Of a DNA stretch of 38,101 nt, positions 1 to 7,554 are shown in pieces; positions within the stretch are counted from its first letter, which is position 1, and every line of letters starts with the position of its first letter. The translations under genes and the position numbers were made by a program. The DNA lies in the NCBI GenBank assembly GCA_902793335.1, contig CADBCZ010000027.1, positions 374 to 38,474 of the forward strand, given 5' to 3'. The stretch is from an uncultured Lachnospiraceae bacterium (lineage in GTDB: Bacteria > Bacillota > Clostridia > Lachnospirales > Lachnospiraceae). Under the pieces are notes generated by a model. It made no database searches and had not been told where the DNA came from. It saw only the letters and a program-made list of their open reading frames with translations.

Positions 1-24
1 AGGAGACAGGAGGTCGACTATTGA
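1..24 (+). other. possible 3' end of an upstream gene
   Basis: The first bases can be read in one frame as RRQEVDY followed by a TGA at 22-24. The other two forward frames also stay open for 40-50 bases before stopping, so the sequence alone does not say which, if any, is coding. No family can be recognised from so few residues. Confidence 0.2.
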
Positions 25-35
25 GATGTACCGCG

Positions 36-180
36 TCCGAAATAGATAAACTTTAAGGGATACATAGAAACTCTTTTTTCGGACAAACAGTCATAGAAAA
101 AAAACTTTTTATCCAAGCGCACGCATTTATAAAAACTAAATCAGACAAACTGCTATGCGTACAAAACCTAAAAGAGTTTC
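36..180 (+). promoter_or_regulatory. structured leader region upstream of birA
   Basis: The stretch before birA has no ORF but several nested inverted repeats: TCCGAAA (36-42) with TTTCGGA (77-83), GAAACTCTTTT (67-77) with AAAAGAGTTTC (170-180), and ACGCAT (121-126) with ATGCGT (155-160). A GACAAAC motif also recurs (82-88, 144-150). These could form a folded 5' leader. No known riboswitch core is recognised, and no clear BirA-type biotin operator is seen. Confidence 0.3.
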
Positions 181-215
181 GCGTACAAACCCAAACTTGA
201 GAAAGAGGAAAATAT

Positions 216-1211
216 ATGGTTAAACAGACTAATACAAAAGAAATAGTATTGAAAATGCTTGAAGAAAAAAAGGATTATGTCTCAGGGCAGGAAATATGCG
301 ATGAGCTTTCACTTTCAAGGACTGCAGTGTGGAAACACATAAAATCTTTGAAAAGCGACGGATATGAAATTGACTCTGTAAATAACCGGGGATATAAGCT
401 TATCAGTTCACCGGAGATTTTAGATAAGGAACACATAAGCGAACATTTAAACAGCAAATGGATTGCAAAGGATATCATCTATCTGTCAAGTACTGACTCT
501 ACAAATATTCAGGCTAAATATTATGGGGAGAATAATCACAAAAATGGAACCGTTGTTGTAACGCAGGAGCAGACAGCAGGTCGTGGAAGACGTGGAAGAA
601 GCTGGGTATCCCCTGCGGGCAATGCTTATTTTTCAATATTGCTATATCCGGATGTAAGGGTTGACAGGGCTTCGATGATTACATTAATTGCAGCAATGGC
701 TGTTGCAAGGGCAGTGAAAGAGACTGCGAGCTTGGATACAATGATAAAGTGGCCTAATGACGTGGTGGCTAATGGGAAAAAGATTTGCGGAATACTAACC
801 GAGAGCAGTACGGATCTTGAATATATTCAGTATGTTGTTGTAGGTATAGGAATCAATTGTAATCAGACGGAGTTTGATGATGAAATCAAAGCCACAGCTA
901 CATCCATATCGCTTGAGACAGGGAAAACTGTTGACAGGTCTAAGCTGCTTGCCAAGGTCTTTGAATACTTTGAGAAGTATTATGAAACATTTATACAGAC
1001 TGAAGATATGTCAAAACTTCACGAGCAGTATAACGAACTTCTTATTAATAAGGGGCGTGAAGTTAAGATTATAGAGAAAGATAACGTGAGAGTGATGAAA
1101 GCTATCGGTATAAATGATTTGGGAGCGCTTATTGTTGAGAACGAAAATGGTAATCGTGAAGAGATAATATCCGGTGAAGTGTCAGTACGTGGTCTGTATG
1201 GATATGTGTAA
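216..1211 (+). CDS. birA: bifunctional biotin-protein ligase / biotin repressor BirA
   Basis: Cytoplasmic enzyme that activates biotin as biotinyl-5'-AMP and transfers it to a lysine of biotin carboxyl carrier proteins. The long form also represses biotin genes. The 331-residue protein has an N-terminal winged helix (about 5-65, recognition helix near LSLSRTAVWKHI). The ligase domain has the biotinyl-AMP loop GRGRRGRSW at 122-130, KWPND at 178-182 and the following GKKICGILTE. A small C-terminal SH3-like domain ends near 325. Length and order match Firmicutes group II BirA. The start follows a GAAAGAGG ribosome site with good spacing. No biotin synthesis gene is adjacent, so its regulatory targets lie elsewhere. 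Confidence 0.95.
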   Translation: MVKQTNTKEIVLKMLEEKKDYVSGQEICDELSLSRTAVWKHIKSLKSDGYEIDSVNNRGYKLISSPEILDKEHISEHLNSKWIAKDIIYLSSTDSTNIQAKYYGENNHKNGTVVVTQEQTAGRGRRGRSWVSPAGNAYFSILLYPDVRVDRASMITLIAAMAVARAVKETASLDTMIKWPNDVVANGKKICGILTESSTDLEYIQYVVVGIGINCNQTEFDDEIKATATSISLETGKTVDRSKLLAKVFEYFEKYYETFIQTEDMSKLHEQYNELLINKGREVKIIEKDNVRVMKAIGINDLGALIVENENGNREEIISGEVSVRGLYGYV

Positions 1212-1413
1212 AAACATCTGAAATACAGTTTTTCAAAGTTTGTGTTATTATAATATAATGTAGATGTTATGATGTATAAAACCATTATAACATACAAAAC
1301 TTAATAATATTAAGGAGAAAAACTTTTATACTTTATATAATTAAGGTAAAGATTAATAAAATTAAGTTAATGACTACATATAGTTAATAATGTTAATTTT
1401 AAACGCCTATAAC
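1212..1413. other. AT-rich intergenic region with repeats between birA and gdhA
   Basis: No credible ORF is present. An imperfect inverted repeat (1236-1255 with 1283-1302) lacks a U-run, so it is only a weak candidate for the birA terminator. The 13-mer ATAAAATTAAGTT occurs at 1356-1368 and again at 1417-1429, where it overlaps the gdhA -35 and spacer. A TTAATAATGTTAAT near-palindrome lies at 1384-1397. A GGAG at 1315-1318 is not followed by a gene. The TTAA-rich repeats may be sites for a regulator of gdhA. Confidence 0.4.
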
Positions 1414-1442
1414 TTGATAAAATTAAGTTTCTTATGTATAAT
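1414..1442 (+). promoter_or_regulatory. gdhA promoter, sigma-70 type
   Basis: TTGATA at 1414-1419 and a perfect TATAAT at 1437-1442 are separated by 17 bases. Transcription would start near 1449, giving a leader of about 95 bases before gdhA. The repeat ATAAAATTAAGTT overlaps the -35 and spacer, where a bound regulator would compete with polymerase. Confidence 0.8.
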
Positions 1443-1468
1443 ACCATAAGGCAAAGGTGTCAGAGACT

Positions 1469-1499
1469 AAAAGCACTTGTCTACATAGGTGCTTTTTTT
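1469..1499 (+). terminator. intrinsic terminator inside the gdhA leader (attenuator candidate)
   Basis: AAAAGCAC (1469-1476) pairs with GTGCTTTT (1489-1496), extended inward by a U-G and a U-A pair, and runs into seven Ts (1493-1499). It lies downstream of the predicted gdhA start site and 45 bases before the gdhA ATG, so it would stop gdhA transcripts early unless read through. AGAC at about 1464-1467 can pair with GTCT at 1479-1482 as a small competing stem. Control by attenuation is an inference. Confidence 0.65.
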
Positions 1500-1529
1500 A
1501 TGCAATGACCCTTTCAATAGATTATTTAA

Positions 1530-2891
<1,362 letters not shown>

Positions 2892-2924
2892 TTTCTACAT
2901 TATTTTGTGATACTATATGCAGGG

Positions 2925-2958
2925 CCTGCCATAGGAAACTATGGCAGGTTCTTTATTT
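2925..2958 (+). terminator. gdhA terminator
   Basis: CCTGCCATAG (2925-2934), a GAAA tetraloop and CTATGGCAGG (2939-2948) form a perfect 10-bp stem followed by a T-rich tail. An ATG within the right arm (2941) opens a longer frame for the next gene but is not its likely start. Confidence 0.9.
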
Positions 2959-2973
2959 CTAAGTAAGGGGATT

Positions 2974-4107
2974 ATGATAATGCAATCGTTTTATGCTGAC
3001 GAGATCATTAGCGTGCTTATTCTTGGTATTTTTGCTTTCGTTATTCCGGGAACATTGACTATATGGAATATATATAATTGCATATCGAAAAAACCTAAAT
3101 GGGAAAAAATCATATCAAGTTTAACTGTATTTGTCGGAGGAATATTTTATTTTGGTTTGTTTACACTTGAATTCGAAGAGGCAGGTGAATGGTATGAGCG
3201 GATTGATGAAATGAAGTATCACAACAGCATTTCGTCTGAATATTGGCTTATCGGTTGTATTGTATTTTTAGGTTTTGTTGGATATTTTGTTTTGCTTAAT
3301 GTAAGAGCTGACAAGCTATCACCACTGCTGTCTGCATTGTCAATCAGTGCATTGATTCTTATGAATATTATTCAGATTGTGTTTGCAATTCAAATCAGCA
3401 AAAATGTAGATGGTGCAGACTGTCTTCTCTATGTTTATCATGCCAATATTATGCTTTTGTCGGCAAGAGTGATTCAAAGACATATGAAGGAAGAGGCAGA
3501 AGTCTTTAAGGACAGGATATCGTCAAATGAAGAGCATAAAAAAACAGGATTTCTCGTCTGTAAAATAAATAGTATATCGCAGTATTCTATTTTTATTTTT
3601 ATCATGTTTTTCTTCTTGATAGCATTAATTGAAGTAATATTTGTGCTTTTGGGACAGGGACTTGACGCTCCTATCAAAGCATTTACTGATACGGCTGACT
3701 GGACATTTTCGAAGCAGATTCCGCCACCTCCGTTGGAGCATGAAGGTCACTATCTTTGTACAGTGGCTGCCGGTGGGCACAAAAGAGTTGTAAAGCCAAT
3801 AAGACTGGGGACAAGAAGAAATTCAACAATAATCGTTAACAGGCAGTTGTCTGTTGCAAATGCATTTGAAGAATTGGTGCAGGAAAGGGCACCCCGATTC
3901 CATAAGAAAATAAGAGGTATATATGATACCTACGGTTATCCTTTGTCAAGAAAGATAACAACACCGCTTAGGGCTGATTTTGTATATATTTTGATGAAAC
4001 CGTTGGAATGGATATTTCTCGTAGTTCTTTACTTATTTGACTTGAGACCGGAGCAGAGAATAGCGAAACAATATATGTATAAAGCACCTGAAGAAATGGT
4101 TGAGTAG
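2974..4107 (+). CDS. multi-pass membrane protein of unknown function (DUF6688-like)
   Basis: About 377 residues. Five or six hydrophobic segments fill the N-terminal 240 residues, followed by a soluble region and a last hydrophobic segment near the C terminus (EWIFLVVLYLFDL). After PPPPLEHEGHYLCTVAAGGH the sequence has a conserved-looking block (HKRVVKPIRLG, then NRQLSVANAFEEL and IRGIYDTYGYPLS). This resembles an uncharacterised Firmicutes family that I recall as DUF6688; the name is from memory. The frame is open from 2941, but that ATG sits in the gdhA terminator stem. ATG 2974 or 2980, after TAAGGGG, is more likely, and 2980 has the better spacing. No function is assigned. Confidence 0.75.
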   Translation: MIMQSFYADEIISVLILGIFAFVIPGTLTIWNIYNCISKKPKWEKIISSLTVFVGGIFYFGLFTLEFEEAGEWYERIDEMKYHNSISSEYWLIGCIVFLGFVGYFVLLNVRADKLSPLLSALSISALILMNIIQIVFAIQISKNVDGADCLLYVYHANIMLLSARVIQRHMKEEAEVFKDRISSNEEHKKTGFLVCKINSISQYSIFIFIMFFFLIALIEVIFVLLGQGLDAPIKAFTDTADWTFSKQIPPPPLEHEGHYLCTVAAGGHKRVVKPIRLGTRRNSTIIVNRQLSVANAFEELVQERAPRFHKKIRGIYDTYGYPLSRKITTPLRADFVYILMKPLEWIFLVVLYLFDLRPEQRIAKQYMYKAPEEMVE

Positions 4108-4164
4108 GTAAATAAATTGATATATTATAGAGCGAAAGAAAAACGTGGTAATCATATCTTTGCG

Positions 4165-4197
4165 AAACTTGTTTGTTCAACTTGGACAAACAAGTTT
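4165..4197. repeat. 12-bp perfect inverted repeat
   Basis: AAACTTGTTTGT (4165-4176) and ACAAACAAGTTT (4186-4197) form a perfect 12-bp stem with a 9-base loop. There is no clear U-run on either side, so it may be an operator or a processing hairpin rather than a terminator. A true terminator follows 33 bases later. Confidence 0.6.
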
Positions 4198-4212
4198 GTT
4201 GTATCAGCAAGA

Positions 4213-4273
4213 GTTCAAAATTATCCCGGAAACAAGGCTATTTACAGTAGTATGTAGCCTTGTTTTTTTGAAC
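4213..4273 (+). terminator. intrinsic terminator with outer clamp
   Basis: AAACAAGGCTA (4230-4240) pairs with TAGCCTTGTTT (4255-4265) and runs into a 7-T tract (4263-4269). An outer pair, GTTCAAAA (4213-4220) with TTTTGAAC (4266-4273), would close around the T tract. It ends the transcript of the gene at 2974-4107 before the next promoter. Confidence 0.8.
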
Positions 4274-4287
4274 TAAATGGTTATAAT
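4260..4287 (+). promoter_or_regulatory. candidate promoter for the zinc-ribbon membrane protein
   Basis: TATAAT at 4282-4287 is preceded after 16 bases by TTGTTT at 4260-4265. The -35 element overlaps the upstream terminator. The gene starts 48 bases downstream. Confidence 0.4.
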
Positions 4288-4334
4288 AAAGTTAATATTT
4301 AAAAGAATTTTACAGGAATATGGAGACAATATAG

Positions 4335-5510
4335 ATGTATTTAAAAGAAGACAGGCTTAAGAAACTAAAAATAAAGAATATAATATTTGCAGTTGTTGCA
4401 ATATTTAATCTTGTAGTCACAGTATATTGGCAGTTCTATTTGGTAATACGTTACCGGGGGGATGCATTTACACTGATGCATTCGGCAAACACTCCATCAT
4501 TTTTCTTTTGGATAATTGTCGGCCCGTTGATGTTGCTCGAAGCAGGAATATCAGCCTTAAATATTGGTGACGCACGTTTTTATTCAAGCTATTTTGAAGG
4601 TGATTTAGATGGATATATAACTGCGCAGGAACTTGCTGAGGTTATGGGAAAGAGGGAGTCTAAGGTTAGAAGACAGCTTAAGTTTTTTTTGCGTCTGTAT
4701 ATGAAAAACTATTCAATCACAGATGATGGTGTGGAACTTGCCTCTAAGACTGTAAAATGTGAGTGTTTAAACTGTGGTACGCCTTTAGAGAAAAGAATAT
4801 ATTTTACCGGAAAATGTGAATACTGTGGCAGCTCGGATCTTCGAGCAAGAATTTTGACGGATAAGAAATTCTACAGTATATCTAATGAGGTTAAAGGACA
4901 GGCAAAAAATTACGATTATTATACCTACAAGAATTTAAAGACACACCTTTATCGCTCGATTATTATAGGATATTCTTCTGTATTTTTTATTGTTATTTTG
5001 TTGTTAAGTATTAAAACATCAATATTAAGATTTGGTGATGATGAATACTACAGGGCTATAATACTGGATGTGAATAAACATATGCAGAGTTATGAGCTTA
5101 TTACCTATGACTTGATTGAAACGATTATCAGAGATTGTTTTTTCATAATCGGACTTATTCCATTGGCCATAGCAGGTATAAAAAGAATAAGCTATGCAAG
5201 AATTTCTGATGTATGTTCTGTGTTTTTTTCAAAATGTAAAGTGCCATTTATTAAAGCAGCGGAGCTACCTGCTTATAACGGGGTAAATGATACAAAGAAG
5301 CTTTCACTTGTCAGAAAATCTATTCGAACAGGATATCTAAAGCATTGTACTATTGAAAAACACAGTGGTGAGTTGGAGATAACTCTTGGTAAAAAGGTTG
5401 TGAAGGATACCTGCCCGTCATGTGCCGCTGCAATAACCGATGCGGTAAGTGCCAACTATGTTTGCAGATATTGTGGTAACAAGATAATGGGTGTTGTGGT
5501 TAAAAAATAA
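4335..5510 (+). CDS. membrane protein with two zinc ribbons, unknown function
   Basis: 391 residues. Two hydrophobic segments lie near 15-37 and 55-75 and two more near 215-235 and 260-280. Between the pairs is a helix-rich segment (ITAQELAEVMGKRESKVRRQ, about 95-115) resembling a small winged-helix or helical pairing domain. It is followed by a four-cysteine ribbon (CLNCGTPLE ... CEYCGSSDL). A second ribbon (CPSCAAAIT ... CRYCGNKIMG) closes the protein. Zinc binding is inferred from the paired CxxC motifs. The start follows GGAG. No terminator of its own is obvious; the large hairpin downstream has its T-run on the other strand. I do not recognise a named family. Confidence 0.75.
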   Translation: MYLKEDRLKKLKIKNIIFAVVAIFNLVVTVYWQFYLVIRYRGDAFTLMHSANTPSFFFWIIVGPLMLLEAGISALNIGDARFYSSYFEGDLDGYITAQELAEVMGKRESKVRRQLKFFLRLYMKNYSITDDGVELASKTVKCECLNCGTPLEKRIYFTGKCEYCGSSDLRARILTDKKFYSISNEVKGQAKNYDYYTYKNLKTHLYRSIIIGYSSVFFIVILLLSIKTSILRFGDDEYYRAIILDVNKHMQSYELITYDLIETIIRDCFFIIGLIPLAIAGIKRISYARISDVCSVFFSKCKVPFIKAAELPAYNGVNDTKKLSLVRKSIRTGYLKHCTIEKHSGELEITLGKKVVKDTCPSCAAAITDAVSANYVCRYCGNKIMGVVVKK

Positions 5511-5570
5511 GAAGATATTAATGAAAATAGCAATTCTTAATAATGAAAAGGACGAGCTAATTATAATGAT

Positions 5571-5636
5571 GAAAAATCTCCCCGCCCGACTACTTAAAAT
5601 CTGTCTGGACAGATGTTTTGTAGTCTGTGCGGGGAG
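5571..5636 (-). terminator. large terminator hairpin of the ECF S-component gene
   Basis: A 59-base hairpin (5578-5636) is built of four helices: CTCCCCGC/GCGGGGAG, GACTAC/GTAGTC, AAAA/TTTT and TCTGTC/GACAGA with a two-base loop. On the minus strand it is followed by ATTTTTC, which makes it a terminator for the minus-strand gene ending at 5684. On the plus strand there is no T-run, but the hairpin could still block polymerase from the convergent gene. Confidence 0.75.
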
Positions 5637-5683
5637 TGTTGTAAAGAGTAACAATAATAGGTGCTTACAAATTTGTTAAAGAA

Positions 5684-6247
5684 TTATTTCTCAAACTGAG
5701 AAACCATGCGATTATATATATTGTTCAGACGATACTTATAGCATAGTAACATTCCGACTACAGCACCGAGTACTGCCTGGGCAATCTCATAAGGTAGCTT
5801 GATCATAGCATATTCAAATGTACTGTATACGTATATCTTTCCTAAAGTATAACCCGTAACCATTATAACTGCACCGACTGATACTGCAATCCATGAGGCG
5901 GCAATTGGATGAGATTTCAATGTTTTATGAGAAATTAAAGAAATTACAATAGCCTGAATACCGTGAGTTACAAGTGATACGAACATCGGCAGCGGATAGA
6001 ATATCATATCACCAAGGAAAGAACCTATTCCGCAGGCGATAAATGCTTCCGCCGGATTAAGCAGAAGTGCTGCTAAGCAGATAGTTATATCACAAAGATA
6101 GAGATGTCCGCCTGGTACAGGGATACCAAAGGACGCTAACACTATATTAAGCGCCATGAACATGGCGGTAATAGAAAGACGCAAGGTGTTTGTCTTAATA
6201 TTGTTTGTTTTAAAGGTGTTTGGTTGAACATAATTTTTTTGTGTCAT
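5684..6247 (-). CDS. ECF transporter substrate-capture (S) component, probable vitamin type
   Basis: 187 residues with a short hydrophilic N terminus and about five or six membrane helices. It shows the S-component pattern GIPVPGGHLYLCDI ... GIGSFLGDMIFYPLPMF. S components bind a vitamin and dock on a shared EcfT/EcfA module, which is not in this window. The sequence fits the HmpT/PdxU-like group better than BioY, because the BioY glycine-rich helix is absent. The gene is divergent from a MocR-type regulator across 94 bases, and regulators of that kind often control vitamin B6 genes. A pyridoxine-type or pyrimidine precursor substrate is therefore the best guess. The start follows a GGAGGA site read on the minus strand. 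Confidence 0.75.
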   Translation of the reverse strand: MTQKNYVQPNTFKTNNIKTNTLRLSITAMFMALNIVLASFGIPVPGGHLYLCDITICLAALLLNPAEAFIACGIGSFLGDMIFYPLPMFVSLVTHGIQAIVISLISHKTLKSHPIAASWIAVSVGAVIMVTGYTLGKIYVYSTFEYAMIKLPYEIAQAVLGAVVGMLLCYKYRLNNIYNRMVSQFEK

Positions 6248-6263
6248 AATAATAATCCTCCAT

Positions 6264-6316
6264 TTACAAATTCTTTCGGTCAGTATATAATAGAACTGGT
6301 TATATTAAAATAACCA
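6264..6316 (+). promoter_or_regulatory. divergent promoter region with MocR-type operator candidate
   Basis: For the plus gene, TTACAA (6264-6269) and TATAAT (6286-6291) are 16 bases apart. A perfect dyad, TGGTTAT (6297-6303) with ATAACCA (6310-6316), has a 6-base centre at the expected start site. It would also lie in the upstream promoter area of the divergent S-component gene. This suits joint control and autoregulation by the MocR-like protein. Confidence 0.55.
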
Positions 6317-6341
6317 AAAACAGAAAAAAGGATATGACCAG

Positions 6342-7460
6342 ATGGAAATATATATTGACAATAATTCTAATGAGCCGGCGTATCTTCAACTTTATAAGAA
6401 GATAGTAAAGGATATAGTGACGGATGTTTATTTTTATGGTAGCAAGCTCCCGTCTAAGAGAACGATAGCTGCAGATTCGGGTGTGAGTGTAATAACGGTC
6501 GAGCATGCATTTAGTCTTTTATGTGAAGAAGGATATGTGGAGAGTAGGCAGCGAAGCGGGTACTATGTTATATATATAAAAGATGATTTTCTAAATGTTG
6601 CAGAAGCGGTGCCGTATATTTTCAAAGAGTCTGACTTGGAAAGCGATGAGAAAGTTGCTGATATTAATCAATCAGCAGCAGATTCTACTATATCTTATTC
6701 ACTGGTATCGAAAACGATGAGGAGAGTTATTGCGGATTATGGTGAAAGAATTCTTGTCAAATCTCCCAATCATGGTTGTAATGAACTTAGAACAGAGATA
6801 TGCGCATATCTGTCCAGAAGCAGGGGGATTCACGTTAAACCTTCGCAGGTTATAATTGGTTCCGGGGCAGAGTATCTGTATGGTCTGCTTGTGCAGCTAC
6901 TGGGGACGGAAAATGTGTATGCGATTGAGAGTCCTTGTTATGAGAAGATAGAAAAGGTGTACAGGATGATGGGAGTTGATCTGGAGAAACTCAAACTTTC
7001 CGATGATGGTATTATGTCAGAAGAGTTAGCGTCATCCAAGGCAAAATATCTGCATGTGACGCCCTTTCACAGCTATCCAAGCGGTATAACTGCCAGTATT
7101 TCCAAAAAACATGAGTATTTAAGGTGGATTGAGAATCGGAACGGAATCCTGATAGAGGACAACTATGATTCTGAACTAACGGTTTCCATGAAACCTGAAG
7201 AGACGTTATTTTCGATGTCTGGTAACGGTAAGGTTATATATATTAACACATTTACAAAGACTATAGCCCCCTCTGTCAGATTAGGATATATGATTTTGCC
7301 TGAGCATATGGAGAAGGAATTCAATGAAAAGCTTGGATTTTACTCGTGTACGGTCCCTGTATTTGATCAGTATGTAGTCGCTGAACTTATTAAAAACGGC
7401 GATTTTGAGAGGCATATAAACAGGGTGAGAAGGCAAAAAAGAAAAAATAAAAGCTGGTAA
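6342..7460 (+). CDS. MocR/PdxR-like GntR-family regulator, C-terminally truncated
   Basis: An N-terminal GntR winged helix (about 8-75, with SKRTIAADSGVSVITVEHAF) is fused to a fold-type I aminotransferase domain used as a PLP sensor. The PLP lysine lies in NTFTKTIAP (Lys306), with EDNYDSEL at 272-279 and HVTPFHSYPSG before it. MocR proteins such as GabR have about 460-480 residues. This one stops at 372, soon after RHINRVRRQ, where the family normally continues for about 100 residues. Only 94 bases follow before the next gene, and they hold no remnant in any frame. The protein may lack the C-terminal lobe and its ligand-binding arginine. Either it is a decayed gene or a regulator responding to PLP alone. 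Its likely target is the divergent S-component gene. Confidence 0.8.
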   Translation: MEIYIDNNSNEPAYLQLYKKIVKDIVTDVYFYGSKLPSKRTIAADSGVSVITVEHAFSLLCEEGYVESRQRSGYYVIYIKDDFLNVAEAVPYIFKESDLESDEKVADINQSAADSTISYSLVSKTMRRVIADYGERILVKSPNHGCNELRTEICAYLSRSRGIHVKPSQVIIGSGAEYLYGLLVQLLGTENVYAIESPCYEKIEKVYRMMGVDLEKLKLSDDGIMSEELASSKAKYLHVTPFHSYPSGITASISKKHEYLRWIENRNGILIEDNYDSELTVSMKPEETLFSMSGNGKVIYINTFTKTIAPSVRLGYMILPEHMEKEFNEKLGFYSCTVPVFDQYVVAELIKNGDFERHINRVRRQKRKNKSW

Positions 7461-7481
7461 AAACATGTTTAAATAATATGT

Positions 7482-7509
7482 TTGATTTTTTTCATAAAGA
7501 TGATATAAT
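7482..7509 (+). promoter_or_regulatory. promoter of the LacI-sensor GGDEF gene
   Basis: TTGATT (7482-7487) and TATAAT (7504-7509) are separated by 16 bases, 46 bases before the start codon. A small palindrome, AAACATGTTT, lies upstream at 7461-7470. Confidence 0.6.
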
Positions 7510-7554
7510 TGTTAATAACTATATATTTTATATATAATGTAAAGGGGTAAAAAT

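Noticed and set aside
20-45. TACCGCG resembling part of a T-box motif
   Set aside because: The flanking bases do not match the GGGTGG-ACCGCG core, no specifier stem is visible, and birA is not a usual T-box target.
2941-2973. Longer N terminus (MAGSLFLSKGI) for the membrane protein at 2974
   Set aside because: The ATG lies within the gdhA terminator stem and has no ribosome site.
5491-5679. 62-codon plus-strand frame after the zinc-ribbon gene
   Set aside because: It overlaps the end of that gene and runs through the large terminator hairpin.
5684-6247. Annotation of the S component as BioY because birA is nearby
   Set aside because: The BioY glycine-rich signature is absent, and the divergent MocR-type regulator points to a different vitamin.
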